DNA of 18,136 nt from Firmicutes bacterium UBA6648 (GCA_002455605.1 DKLE01000155.1:1-18136); one strand, 5' to 3'. Counted from the first letter of the stretch, positions 7,101-15,790 are shown. Notes: generated from the letters alone by a model not told the origin. Program-made: numbers and translations.

Positions 7101-8363
7101 ATGTATAAATGTGATGTAAACAGAATGGAGGAGAAAATAAAAACCTTCAGTACTTTCGGAGACGCAGGACATGGCGGAATAACCAGATATTCTCTTTCCT
7201 CTGAAGCGATTCAGGCCAGAAATTACTTCAGGAAGAGAATGGAGGCCATCGGGGCGGTCATTGAGGTGGATGATGTAGCGTGCATGTATGCTACTTTACC
7301 GGGGACCGATCCGGATGCGAAAAGAATTGTTATGGGATCCCATTGTGATTCTGTAAAAAATGGCGGGAATTATGATGGTATTTTAGGGGTCATGGGGGCT
7401 ATGGAAGTTTTGGAGACCGTGGCGGCTGATAAAATCCCTCATAAGCATCCTTTGACAGCAATGATCTGGACCAATGAAGAGGGTTCCTTATACCCTCCGG
7501 CAATGATGGTTTCCGGTATCATTTGCAATGATTATCTTCCAAAAGAAATTGCCAAGAATTTCAGATATGAAAATATGATGACTTCAAAGAGCGTTTTGGA
7601 TCCGGATATGACTTTTGGTCAGGCACTGGAAGCCAGCGGATTTAAAGGAGACAGAAGTAATCGTATCAATCCGGAAAATTATAAATATATGTTCGAGCTT
7701 CATATAGAGCAGGGACCGATTCTGGAGGATGCGGGCAATGAAGTGGGCGTTGTGGATTGTGTACTGGGCATGTTTAACTATAGAATCAAGTTCTATGGCC
7801 AGGCAGCCCATGCAGGAACCTTCCCGATGCACAAGAGGAAGGATGCTTTATATGGAGCGGCTCAAGCCTTATGCTATCTTCATGAGAAAATTGATAAGCT
7901 GGGAAGAAAGGAACTGGTTTATACAACCGGGGAAATTTTATGTCATCCTTGCGTACATACAGTGATTCCTGATTTTGTGGATTTCTCTATTGATGTGAGA
8001 CACGAAGAGCCTGAAGTGCTGAATCAGGTTCTGGATATTGTGAAAAGCCTCCCAGGAAAAGAATGGGCCGGGTGCAGGTGTGAAGTACAGGAAGCATGGG
8101 CAAGAGATACGGTATACTGGGATAAAAAACTGGTGAGTTATGTTAAAGAGGCAGCAGAGGAAGCAGGCATAAGGCATCAGTACATTCATTCAGGGGCAGG
8201 ACATGACGCACAATTTTGCTCTTATATGCTTCCTACTACCATGATTTTTGTAGTGAGCAAAGATGGGTTGTCTCATTGTGAGCCGGAATATTCAACACCT
8301 GAGCAGTGTACCAATGGTGCTACCGTTATGCTGAATGCGGTGCTGAAAGCGGATAAAGAATAA
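7101..8363 (+). CDS. M20-family Zn hydrolase: N-carbamoyl-amino-acid hydrolase / beta-ureidopropionase / allantoate amidohydrolase group
   Basis: A 420-residue protein, normal for the HyuC/AllC group. Expected metal-ligand regions are present: H81 and D83 in GSHCDSV, D92 in NYDG, E126-E127 in NEEGS, H201 in LHIEQGP and H392 in LSHCEPE. The dimerisation and substrate-binding region GQAAHAGTFPMHKRKDA and the motif SGAGHDAQF are typical. These enzymes remove a carbamoyl group from N-carbamoyl amino acids, releasing CO2 and ammonia; N-carbamoyl-beta-alanine is the substrate in reductive pyrimidine breakdown. The gene lies 33 bases after preA, with AAAGGGGG at 7086-7093 as ribosome binding site, and ends the operon. 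Pyrimidine catabolism is the simplest reading, but the ring-opening cyclic amidohydrolase is absent from the window, so an allantoate or hydantoin-derived substrate remains possible. Confidence 0.85.
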   Translation: MYKCDVNRMEEKIKTFSTFGDAGHGGITRYSLSSEAIQARNYFRKRMEAIGAVIEVDDVACMYATLPGTDPDAKRIVMGSHCDSVKNGGNYDGILGVMGAMEVLETVAADKIPHKHPLTAMIWTNEEGSLYPPAMMVSGIICNDYLPKEIAKNFRYENMMTSKSVLDPDMTFGQALEASGFKGDRSNRINPENYKYMFELHIEQGPILEDAGNEVGVVDCVLGMFNYRIKFYGQAAHAGTFPMHKRKDALYGAAQALCYLHEKIDKLGRKELVYTTGEILCHPCVHTVIPDFVDFSIDVRHEEPEVLNQVLDIVKSLPGKEWAGCRCEVQEAWARDTVYWDKKLVSYVKEAAEEAGIRHQYIHSGAGHDAQFCSYMLPTTMIFVVSKDGLSHCEPEYSTPEQCTNGATVMLNAVLKADKE

Positions 8364-8424
8364 TCCCCATCAATGTTTTTACATATAGCATAATAGTATT
8401 TAAAAGTGCTTGGACAACAACAAA

Positions 8425-8458
8425 AGAAGCCTCCATTAAAATGGAGCCTTCTTTTTTT
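8425..8458 (+). terminator. Intrinsic terminator of the preT-preA-hydrolase operon
   Basis: The arms 8425-8436 (AGAAGCCTCCAT) and 8441-8452 pair along 12 positions with a single C-C mismatch around a TAAA loop. Seven T residues follow (8452-8458). It lies 61 bases after the hydrolase stop codon and isolates the catabolic operon from the redox operon. Confidence 0.85.
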
Positions 8459-8690
8459 ATAAACTCAACAAAATTGTTAGTTTTTGAGGGATTGAAGCGT
8501 AAAAACATCAGAAAATTTAGAAAAAATTTCTATAAAGATGAATTGATTTTTTGCATGCCTATGTTATTCTGGTTATATAGATAAATAAATATGTTATGGA
8601 AACTATAGCTGGAAAGAATATTTTTTTTAATTACTTTGTATACAGTATCCATAATATATTGCACTAATTCTATTGTAGGAGGAAAGGTAA
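8459..8690 (+). promoter_or_regulatory. Regulatory spacer upstream of the polyferredoxin-nifJ-nfnAB operon
   Basis: This is the second part of a 327-base gene-free gap. Two overlapping promoter candidates are visible: TTGATT (8543-8548) with TATTCT (8565-8570, 16-bp spacer), and TTGCAT (8551-8556) with TATATA (8574-8579, 17-bp spacer). Neither is close enough to consensus to choose between them. An 8-bp palindrome TGTATACA at 8637-8644 would fall in the leader and could be a GntR-type half operator, but it is too short to trust. The site AGGAGG at 8677-8682 is 8 bases before the start codon. Confidence 0.35.
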
Positions 8691-9995
8691 ATGGATAACA
8701 TTCGGGAAAATAATTGTACTTCTGCGCCAAATGACAAAAATGTTGACAAAAAGATCAAGAAAATTCTTGAATTTTTGCCAGGAGGAGACTGTGGCGGATT
8801 TGGTGGATGTGATTGTGAAAGTTGCCAAGCCTGTGCTTTCGCTATTGTTCAGGGAGCATCTGTAGCGCTGTGTCCGGCCTGTTCGGAAAAAGAGGTTTCG
8901 GACATTGCAGAAGTCATGGGAGTGGAACCTGTTGCGGCAGTGGATAAGATTGCCTTTATTCGCTGTGCCGGTGAAGCAGCAGGGAAAAAAAGGTTAAAGG
9001 GCTGTAGCAGCTGTGAAGAAGCCATAAAAAAAGGATTCTTAAAGGGTGAATGTAAAAACGGGTGCGTAGGAATCGGCTCCTGCATAGAACGGTGCAACTT
9101 CGGTGCCATGTCTCTAGAAGATGGCGTTGTGATAATAAATAAGGAAAAGTGTAATGGGTGTCGTGCCTGTATCGGAGTCTGCCCCCAGGAACTAATTAGT
9201 ATGGTACCTAGAGAGGCTACTAACTTTATTCCTTGCGCATCTAAGGCAGATGAGGATACCACAAGGAAGATCTGCGGAAACGGATGTATCGGATGCGGAG
9301 ATTGTGAAGAAGCCTGTCCTCAAAATGCCATTGCAATAATAGATAATTGTGCAGTCATTGATTATGACAAATGCGTAGGTTGTGTGGCCTGTACGGTTAA
9401 GTGCCGTAAAAAAATCATCGTGGATGAACTCCATGATTTAAGAAAGCTAAAGGATAAAGTTGCGTTTGTTCAATGCAGGGGCGGAAAGAAAGCAAATGCA
9501 AAGTTTAAAGCCTTGGGAGTAGAATCCTGTGCAGATGCCTCGAAAATTAGAAGTCAAGGGATGGATATCTGCCAGATTGGCTGTGTAGGCTTAGGTGAGT
9601 GCACGAAAGTCTGCCGCTATGATGCCATTAGAGTAGTTGATGGGACGGCGAAGGTTGATCCCGATAAATGTGTGGGATGCTTGGATTGTATTTCAGTCTG
9701 TCCAAATGATTTAATTATAGAGGTGCCTTATGCCGGCAGTAAATTAGTGGCATGCAAATCTACATATGACTGTGATGAAAAATTAAGAGTCTGCGGTGAA
9801 GGCTGCATTGGGTGTGGGGACTGTGCCTCCAATTGCCCGAACGGTGCTATAACCATAAAGGAATTACACGCTGTGATCGACAGCAATCTTTGTGAAAACT
9901 GCTCAGTATGCTCATATATGTGCTCAAGAACGGCTCTTGTGGAAATGGTAGTTCCTGAAGCTAATTATCTGCAGAGAAAAGCACTGGGCATATAG
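8691..9995 (+). CDS. Soluble RnfB-like polyferredoxin with a duplicated four-cluster module
   Basis: A 434-residue, cysteine-rich protein. Residues ~30-80 resemble the Fe-S domain of RnfB (LPGGDCGGFGGC, then ALCPAC and DIAEVMGVEP). There follow two copies of the RnfB C-terminal ferredoxin region: residues 86-244 (from KIAFIRC) and 256-418 (from KVAFVQC). Cluster motifs in the two copies keep a constant 173-residue offset: CKNGCVGIGSC/CQIGCVGLGEC (121/294), CNGCRAC/CVGCLDC (154/327), CGNGCIGC/CGEGCIGC (195/368), CVGCVAC/CENCSVC (228/401). That gives eight predicted [4Fe-4S] clusters plus one from the N-terminal domain. No membrane segment is present, unlike RnfB, and no other rnf gene is in the window. 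It is the first gene of an operon with nifJ 18 bases downstream and nfnAB beyond, so an electron-carrier role around PFOR and Nfn is inferred. Confidence 0.82.
   Translation: MDNIRENNCTSAPNDKNVDKKIKKILEFLPGGDCGGFGGCDCESCQACAFAIVQGASVALCPACSEKEVSDIAEVMGVEPVAAVDKIAFIRCAGEAAGKKRLKGCSSCEEAIKKGFLKGECKNGCVGIGSCIERCNFGAMSLEDGVVIINKEKCNGCRACIGVCPQELISMVPREATNFIPCASKADEDTTRKICGNGCIGCGDCEEACPQNAIAIIDNCAVIDYDKCVGCVACTVKCRKKIIVDELHDLRKLKDKVAFVQCRGGKKANAKFKALGVESCADASKIRSQGMDICQIGCVGLGECTKVCRYDAIRVVDGTAKVDPDKCVGCLDCISVCPNDLIIEVPYAGSKLVACKSTYDCDEKLRVCGEGCIGCGDCASNCPNGAITIKELHAVIDSNLCENCSVCSYMCSRTALVEMVVPEANYLQRKALGI
8946..9944 (+). repeat. Tandem protein-level duplication of the RnfB-type ferredoxin module
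   Basis: Unit 1 covers 8946-9422 and unit 2 covers 9456-9944. The order of motifs is the same in both: VAF/IAF plus Arg/Gln-Cys opening, C-x3-C-x5-C-x3-C, C-x2-C-x2-C-x3-CP, a P-rich linker ending in a Cys, C-x3-C-x2-C-x2-C-x3-CP, then C-x2-C-x2-C-x3-C. The copies have diverged well beyond recognisable DNA repeats, so the duplication is old. Confidence 0.8.
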
Positions 9996-10013
9996 ATGAA
10001 AGGAAGTGATTTG

Positions 10014-13000
10014 ATGAGAATGTTAAAAACAATGGATGGTAATACAGCAGCGGCACATGTGGCATATGCATTTTCAGAGGTTGCAGCTATTTACCCGATA
10101 ACACCATCTTCACCGATGGCCGAAAATATAGATGAATGGGCTTCAGAGGGCAGAAAAAATGTTTTTGGAGAGCAAGTTAAGGTTCTTGAAATGCAATCGG
10201 AAGGAGGAGCAGCAGGAGCGGTGCACGGATCCCTGGCGGCAGGAGCCTATACCAGTACATTCACTGCTTCTCAGGGCTTGCTTTTGATGATTCCCAATAT
10301 GTATAAGCTTGCAGGAGAAGAGACTCCGGCAGTATTACACGTAGCAGCCAGAGCGTTAGCGTCTCATGCATTATCTATTTTTGGTGATCATTCCGACGTA
10401 ATGGGATGTCGGTCAACCGGTTTTGCCATGTTGGCATCAAATAACCCTCAGGAAGTTATGGATTTAGCTTCTGTTGCACATCTTTCAGCAATCGCTGGTA
10501 AAGTACCTATGTTACATTTCTTTGATGGCTTTAGAACAAGTCACGAGCTGCAAAAAATAGAGACTTGGGATTATGAAGAGCTGAAATCAATGGTGGATTG
10601 GAATGCTGTAGCGGAATTCAGGCGTAACGCCAATCACCCGATGCACCCTCACAGTCAGGGTTCGGCAGAGCAGCCGGAGACTTTCTTCCAGCATAGAGAG
10701 GCCAGCAACAAGAGATATGAAGAAACCATAGAGATTGTTGCGGAATATATGAATAAAGTAAACGAAAAGCTTGGTACGGAATATAAGCCATTTAATTATT
10801 ATGGCGCAGAGGACGCTTCAGAGATCATTATTGCCATGGGTTCCGTCTGTGATGCAACGGAGGAAGTCGTTGATTATTTAAATGAGCAGGGGAAAAAGGT
10901 GGGAATTGTAAAGGTTCATCTATATCGTCCATTTTCTCCTAAATATTTGATGGAAGCTATCCCCAAGACGGTTAAAAAGATTGCTGTGCTGGATAGAACA
11001 AAAGAACCCGGTTCAATCGGAGAGCCCTTGTATTTGGATGTAATCGCGGCATTAAGAGGGACTGCCTTTGAGGCTGCTGCCATCGTCGGCGGACGTTATG
11101 GACTTGGTTCGAAAGATACTCAGCCGGGGGACATCTTGGCTGTGTACGAAAATCTCTGGGCAAAGGAACCGAAAAAGCAATTTACCATCTCCATTGAAGA
11201 TGATGTTACCCATCTGTCCTTGCCTGTAATGAAAAATCCAGATACTACTGCGGAAGGGACCATATCCTGCAAATTCTGGGGCTTGGGAGCAGACGGCACG
11301 GTAGGTGCCAATAAAAACAGCATAAAAATACTCGGCGATCATACAGACAAAAAGGTACAGGCTTATTTCCAGTATGATTCCAAAAAATCAGGAGGAATTA
11401 CCATAAGCCACCTTCGATTCGGAGATAAACCGATTAAGTCTACTTATTATGTTAAACAGGCTAATTTTGTAGCATGTCATAATCCTTCCTACATGAAAAA
11501 GTATGACATTGTTCAGGATGTTAAGCCGGGCGGATTTTTCTTACTGAATTGTGCCTGGAGTGATGAGGAATTAAATGAGCATTTGCCGGCGGCAGCAAAG
11601 CGATATATCGCTAAAAATAACGTTCAATTTTATACCTGTGATGCTGTTAAAACTGCTATGAACATAGGTCTGGGTGCAAGAAGAACCAATACGGTTCTGC
11701 AAGCTGCTTTCTTTAAGCTGGCCAATATCATCCCAATTGATGATGCTGTGGGATATATGAAGGACGCCATCAAAAAGACTTATGGGACGAAAGGCGATAA
11801 GATTGTACATATGAATTTACAAGCCGTGGATGCAGGCGTGAAGAATATTCACAAGGTTGAAATTCCTTCTGATTGGGCAGAGGCTCAAGATGAGCCGGAT
11901 AAAAATAGAATCGAAGGCCGGGATAAAGCGCATACGGATTATATCAAGGAAATACTTATACCGACCAATGCTATGAGGGGAGACGGAATCCCTGTTTCAA
12001 AATTTATGGATTCGGTAGGCGGGTTTATTCCTGCTGGAACGGCTGCGTTTGAAAAAAGAGGCATTGCAGTGGAGGTTCCTGTATGGATTCCGGAGAACTG
12101 CATTCAATGTACCTGGTGCTCTTATTCCTGCCCTCATGGAGTTATTCGGCCGTTTGTAATGGATGAAAAAGAGGCGGAGGCATCGGGAGCCAAAACGGCC
12201 AAGATGAAAGGCTGTGATGATAAGCTGTTCACTATTGCCATTTCCGCTCTTGATTGTACCGGATGTGGTTCTTGCGCAAGTGTATGTCCTGCAAGAAACA
12301 AGGCTTTGGAAATGAAGCCGGCTGAAGAGGTAACGGAAGAAAACCAGAAAATATTTGATTATGCGGTTAAATACGTTACCGATAAAGAAACTCCGTTTAA
12401 AGAGGATAGCGTAAAGGGATCTCAGCTGAAAAAACCGTTGCTGGAATTCTCAGGAGCCTGTCCGGGGTGTGGAGAATCTCCTTATGCCAAATTAGTTACA
12501 CAGTTGTTTGGGGATCGAATGCTTTTAGCCAATGCAACAGGCTGCTCCTCCATTTGGGGATGTAGTGCACCAAGTACTCCTTATACTGTAAACAGGCAGG
12601 GAAGAGGTCCTGCCTGGTCGAATTCCTTGTTTGAAGATAATGCTGAATTCGGTCTGGGGATGGCTGTTTCTATGAAAGCCCGACGAAATGAAATGAAGTC
12701 CGCTGTGGAGAGATTGGCTGAAGAGCCTGAGTTTAAAGAAGCGGCATGGAACTGGATAAAGGGTATGGATCAGGTAGAGGCCTCGGAAGAAGCAGGTGAA
12801 GCGCTGCTTGCGCTCTGCAAGAGACATTCCCACAGTCCGGATGCCAAATATGTGATAGAAAACAGAGATATGCTTCCTAAACCGTCTATGTGGATGTTCG
12901 GAGGTGACGGATGGGCATATGATATCGGTTATGGCGGTCTTGATCACGTCATCGCATCAGGCGAAGATGTGAATATACTGGTGTTTGATACAGAGGTATA

Positions 13001-13556
13001 TTCCAACACAGGAGGGCAGGCTTCAAAAGCAACTCCGGTAGGGGCAGTTGCGCAGTTTGCTTCCAATGGTAAAGCAGTCAGAAAGAAAAATCTGGCCCAG
13101 ATAGCCATGTCTTATGGATATGTTTATGTAGCTCAGATCGCAATGGGAGCAAATCCGGAACATACATTGAAGGCAATCAGGGAAGCGGAAAGCTATAACG
13201 GACCGTCTTTAATTATTGCATATGCTCCTTGCATCAATCATGGGGTAAAAGCAGGGATGAATAAATCCATGCTGGAAATGAAAAAGGCCGTTCGTGCAGG
13301 ATACTGGAATTTGTTAAGATATAATCCGGCACTAGCTGCAGCGGGTAAAAATCCTCTTTCAATCGACAGTCCTGTTCCTACTGAAAGCTACAATGATTTC
13401 ATAATGGGAGAAGTGCGATATAACTCGCTGACCTTAAAGTTCCCTGATAGAGCTAAGAAGCTGTTTGTGGAAGCAGAGCAAATTGCTACGGAAAGGTATA
13501 ATGCACTGGTTAAGCAGAAAAAAAGCTTAGAACCGGAAGAAGGAGGGATACAGTAA
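10014..13556 (+). CDS. nifJ: Pyruvate:ferredoxin (flavodoxin) oxidoreductase, single-chain
   Basis: An ~1180-residue enzyme of typical single-chain PFOR length. It converts pyruvate and CoA to acetyl-CoA and CO2 while reducing ferredoxin. The pyruvate-binding N-terminus carries TMDGNTAAAHVAYAFSEV and YPITPSSPMAE. The middle of the chain holds a ferredoxin domain with CIQCTWCSYSCPHG (from residue ~696) and CTGCGSCASVCP (from ~748). The C-terminal thiamine diphosphate domain has GACPGCGESPYAK (near 817), the proximal-cluster Cys of NATGCSS, GGDGWAYDIGYGG (near 962), SNTGGQ (near 996) and the late Cys of YAPCINHG. ATG 10014 is preferred because AGGAAG at 10001-10006 lies 7 bases before it; an in-frame ATG at 9996 has no site, and a further ATG at 10020 is possible. 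It sits between the polyferredoxin gene and nfnA, one base from the latter. Confidence 0.97.
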   Translation: MRMLKTMDGNTAAAHVAYAFSEVAAIYPITPSSPMAENIDEWASEGRKNVFGEQVKVLEMQSEGGAAGAVHGSLAAGAYTSTFTASQGLLLMIPNMYKLAGEETPAVLHVAARALASHALSIFGDHSDVMGCRSTGFAMLASNNPQEVMDLASVAHLSAIAGKVPMLHFFDGFRTSHELQKIETWDYEELKSMVDWNAVAEFRRNANHPMHPHSQGSAEQPETFFQHREASNKRYEETIEIVAEYMNKVNEKLGTEYKPFNYYGAEDASEIIIAMGSVCDATEEVVDYLNEQGKKVGIVKVHLYRPFSPKYLMEAIPKTVKKIAVLDRTKEPGSIGEPLYLDVIAALRGTAFEAAAIVGGRYGLGSKDTQPGDILAVYENLWAKEPKKQFTISIEDDVTHLSLPVMKNPDTTAEGTISCKFWGLGADGTVGANKNSIKILGDHTDKKVQAYFQYDSKKSGGITISHLRFGDKPIKSTYYVKQANFVACHNPSYMKKYDIVQDVKPGGFFLLNCAWSDEELNEHLPAAAKRYIAKNNVQFYTCDAVKTAMNIGLGARRTNTVLQAAFFKLANIIPIDDAVGYMKDAIKKTYGTKGDKIVHMNLQAVDAGVKNIHKVEIPSDWAEAQDEPDKNRIEGRDKAHTDYIKEILIPTNAMRGDGIPVSKFMDSVGGFIPAGTAAFEKRGIAVEVPVWIPENCIQCTWCSYSCPHGVIRPFVMDEKEAEASGAKTAKMKGCDDKLFTIAISALDCTGCGSCASVCPARNKALEMKPAEEVTEENQKIFDYAVKYVTDKETPFKEDSVKGSQLKKPLLEFSGACPGCGESPYAKLVTQLFGDRMLLANATGCSSIWGCSAPSTPYTVNRQGRGPAWSNSLFEDNAEFGLGMAVSMKARRNEMKSAVERLAEEPEFKEAAWNWIKGMDQVEASEEAGEALLALCKRHSHSPDAKYVIENRDMLPKPSMWMFGGDGWAYDIGYGGLDHVIASGEDVNILVFDTEVYSNTGGQASKATPVGAVAQFASNGKAVRKKNLAQIAMSYGYVYVAQIAMGANPEHTLKAIREAESYNGPSLIIAYAPCINHGVKAGMNKSMLEMKKAVRAGYWNLLRYNPALAAAGKNPLSIDSPVPTESYNDFIMGEVRYNSLTLKFPDRAKKLFVEAEQIATERYNALVKQKKSLEPEEGGIQ

Positions 13557-13557
13557 T

Positions 13558-14406
13558 ATGTATAAGATTGTAGGAAAACGACGATTGAACTCAACCATTA
13601 CCTGGCTTGAAATAGAAGCCCCCTTAGTAGCCCGAAAAGCCAAACCGGGACAATTTATTATATTACGTACCGATGAATACGGCGAGCGAATTCCCCTCAC
13701 CATGGCCGGCCATGACGCAGAAAAAGGAACCCTTGAAATTATTTATCAAGCAGTAGGAAAAACAACTTTGCTGCTGGATCAATTTGAAGTGGGAGATGCT
13801 TTGGCAGATGTAGTGGGGCCTCTGGGCAAGCCTACAGAGACGGAAGGCTTGAAAAAAGTTGTTGTAGTGGGAGGCGGTACAGGAAATGCATTGGCTTATC
13901 CCATAGCCAAAGGAATGCATGATGCAGGCATTGAAGTGGATATGATTGCCGGATTCCAGACCAAGGATGTAGTCATTTTAGAAGAAGAATTCCGTGCAGG
14001 GACTACAAACCTTTATATTACTACGGACGATGGCTCCTATGGAGAGAAGGGATTTACTACAGATAAACTGAAAGCCTTGATAGAAGCTGGAAATAAGTAT
14101 GACGAGGTCGTTGCTGTAGGTCCGCCGATGATGATGAAATTTGTCTGTCAACTGACAAAACAATACGGCATTAAGACAGTAGTTTCTCTCACTGCATATA
14201 TGGTTGACGGAACCGGTATGTGCGGAGGCTGCCGCGTTATTATAGGAGGAGAAAACAAGTTTGTATGCGTAGATGGGCCTGAATTTGACGGACAGCTGGT
14301 AAACTGGGATGAGCTTATTCAGCGAAATACTTTCTATAAAGAACAGGAAAAGAAAGATTCGGCGCATATATGCCGTTTGACAGGAGGTGTTCGTTACCAT
14401 GATTAA
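13558..14406 (+). CDS. nfnA: NfnA: FAD and [2Fe-2S] subunit of NADH-dependent ferredoxin:NADP+ oxidoreductase
   Basis: A 282-residue protein, the usual NfnA length. An N-terminal FAD domain (RIPLTMAGHD near 44) is followed by a nucleotide-binding fold (VVVVGGGTGNALAYPIAKG near 101). The C-terminal [2Fe-2S] site is DGTGMCGGCR plus KFVCVDGPEFDG. Candidate ligands are D217, C222, C225 and C237, fitting the unusual Asp-plus-three-Cys arrangement described for Nfn. With NfnB it couples ferredoxin and NADH oxidation to NADP+ reduction by electron bifurcation, or runs the reverse confurcation, in the cytoplasm. A PyrK-type subunit is similar, but adjacency to NfnB decides the call. The ribosome binding site AGGAGG at 13541-13546 is within the nifJ 3' end. 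Confidence 0.92.
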   Translation: MYKIVGKRRLNSTITWLEIEAPLVARKAKPGQFIILRTDEYGERIPLTMAGHDAEKGTLEIIYQAVGKTTLLLDQFEVGDALADVVGPLGKPTETEGLKKVVVVGGGTGNALAYPIAKGMHDAGIEVDMIAGFQTKDVVILEEEFRAGTTNLYITTDDGSYGEKGFTTDKLKALIEAGNKYDEVVAVGPPMMMKFVCQLTKQYGIKTVVSLTAYMVDGTGMCGGCRVIIGGENKFVCVDGPEFDGQLVNWDELIQRNTFYKEQEKKDSAHICRLTGGVRYHD

Positions 14407-15790
14407 TTTGGTTAAAGAAAAGAACCCGATGCCTGAACAGGATCCTATGGTTCGCAATAAAAATTTTGAAGAAGTCGCTACAGGATATACGGAGGATATG
14501 GCAGTAAATGAAGCTATGAGGTGTTTACAATGCCGTAAAAAGCCTTGTACTACAGGGTGTCCCGTAAAGGTTCAGATTCCTGAATTCATAGCAAAAGTGG
14601 CGGAAGGCGAATTTGAAGAGGCCTATCAGATTATCAGCACCACCAGTTCCTTGCCGGCCATTTGCGGTCGTGTATGTCCACAGGAGAATCAATGTGAAGG
14701 AAAGTGTGTACAGGGAGTGAAAGGGGAGCCGGTGGCTATCGGTCGTCTGGAACGTTTTGTAGCTGATTGGCACAGAACTCACTCTGTAGATGAAGAAATA
14801 GAGCAATCAGAGGGTAATGGACACAAAGTGGCTGTAGTGGGATCGGGGCCGGCAGGTCTTGCCTGTGCAGGAGATTTAATTGCAAAAGGCTATGATGTTA
14901 CCGTTTTTGAAAGCTTACATAAAGAAGGCGGAGTATTGGCTTACGGAATACCAGAGTTTCGTCTGCCGAAGGCAATTGTGGCAGACGAAATTTCTGCGCT
15001 GGAAGCCAAAGGGGTGAAATTTGTTAATAATGCTGTTATAGGAATGTCTATGACGGTGGATGAATTATTCCAAGACGGATATGAGGCCGTATTTGTGGGT
15101 ACAGGAGCCGGATTGCCTCAATTTATGAGTATTCCTGGTGAAAATCTGCTGGGTGTATATTCCGCTAACGAATATTTAACCCGTATCAATTTAATGAAAG
15201 CCTATAAGCCGGAATACGATACACCCATCCAAATATCAAAACGTGTGGCAGTAATTGGAGGCGGAAATGTAGCCATGGATGCTGCCCGCTGTGCAAAGCG
15301 TATGGGAGCGGAAGAGGTTTATATCGTTTATAGACGTTCCATGGATGAAATTCCCGCCCGTAAAGAAGAAATTCATCACGCTATGGAGGAAGGTATTCAA
15401 TTTCAGATATTGACCAATCCTGTTGCCATTCACGGAACAGAAGATGCCCGTGTAATCGGCTTAGAATGTGTAGAGATGGAATTGGGAGAACCGGATGCTT
15501 CAGGAAGACGAAGACCCATAGAAAAGAAAAATTCCAATTTTATTTTGGAAGTCGATGCGGTTATTATGGCAATTGGCACGAGACTTAATAAATTAATTCT
15601 GGATACAACAGAAAATTTAAATGCCAATGCCAAAGGCGGAATCGGAGCAGATGAGAAAACAGGAGCAACCAATCACCAAGGCATTTTTGCCGGGGGAGAT
15701 GCTGTAACCGGAGCAGCAACAGTTATATTAGCAATGGGAGCAGGAAAGAATGCCGCTGACAGTATTGACAAATATTTAAAGAGCAGTTAA
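14399..15790 (+). CDS. nfnB: NfnB: FAD and [4Fe-4S] subunit of NADH-dependent ferredoxin:NADP+ oxidoreductase (annotated often as NADPH-dependent glutamate synthase)
   Basis: A 463-residue protein of standard NfnB length. The N-terminal two-cluster domain reads MRCLQCRKKPCTTGC and CGRVCPQENQCEGKC. An FAD fold (VVGSGPAGLACAGDLIAKGY) follows, then EGGVLAYGIPEFRLP, a NADP fold (VAVIGGGNVAMDAARCAKRMG) with YRRSMDEIPAR, and the FAD-closing GIFAGGDAVTGAATV. It is the site of the bifurcating FAD and of NADPH binding in the NfnAB complex. The ATG at 14399 is chosen because AGGAGG at 14382-14387 precedes it by 11 bases; the in-frame GTG at 14387 overlaps that site. The gene overlaps nfnA by 8 bases, as expected of a complex with linked translation. 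It ends the redox operon. It is a distant paralogue of PreT upstream. Confidence 0.93.
   Translation: MINLVKEKNPMPEQDPMVRNKNFEEVATGYTEDMAVNEAMRCLQCRKKPCTTGCPVKVQIPEFIAKVAEGEFEEAYQIISTTSSLPAICGRVCPQENQCEGKCVQGVKGEPVAIGRLERFVADWHRTHSVDEEIEQSEGNGHKVAVVGSGPAGLACAGDLIAKGYDVTVFESLHKEGGVLAYGIPEFRLPKAIVADEISALEAKGVKFVNNAVIGMSMTVDELFQDGYEAVFVGTGAGLPQFMSIPGENLLGVYSANEYLTRINLMKAYKPEYDTPIQISKRVAVIGGGNVAMDAARCAKRMGAEEVYIVYRRSMDEIPARKEEIHHAMEEGIQFQILTNPVAIHGTEDARVIGLECVEMELGEPDASGRRRPIEKKNSNFILEVDAVIMAIGTRLNKLILDTTENLNANAKGGIGADEKTGATNHQGIFAGGDAVTGAATVILAMGAGKNAADSIDKYLKSS

Noticed and set aside
8468..8478. AACAA/TTGTT inverted repeat as a Rex-like redox operator
   Set aside because: The half sites are in the reverse order to Rex sites (TTGTT...AACAA), and it lies far from any convincing promoter.
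8637..8644. TGTATACA palindrome upstream of the polyferredoxin gene as a GntR-type operator
   Set aside because: Only eight bases, AT-rich, without extended half sites or a second copy, and its position relative to the promoter is uncertain.
8691..9995. Genuine RnfB subunit of an Rnf complex
   Set aside because: No N-terminal membrane helix, a doubled ferredoxin module and no other rnf genes nearby.
13978..14457. 159-codon antisense ORF opposite the nfnA-nfnB junction
   Set aside because: It lies wholly opposite conserved genes and its translation shows no recognisable domain.
14399..15790. Glutamate synthase small subunit (GltD) as the product
   Set aside because: No large subunit is present, and the length, partner nfnA and overlap fit NfnB better.
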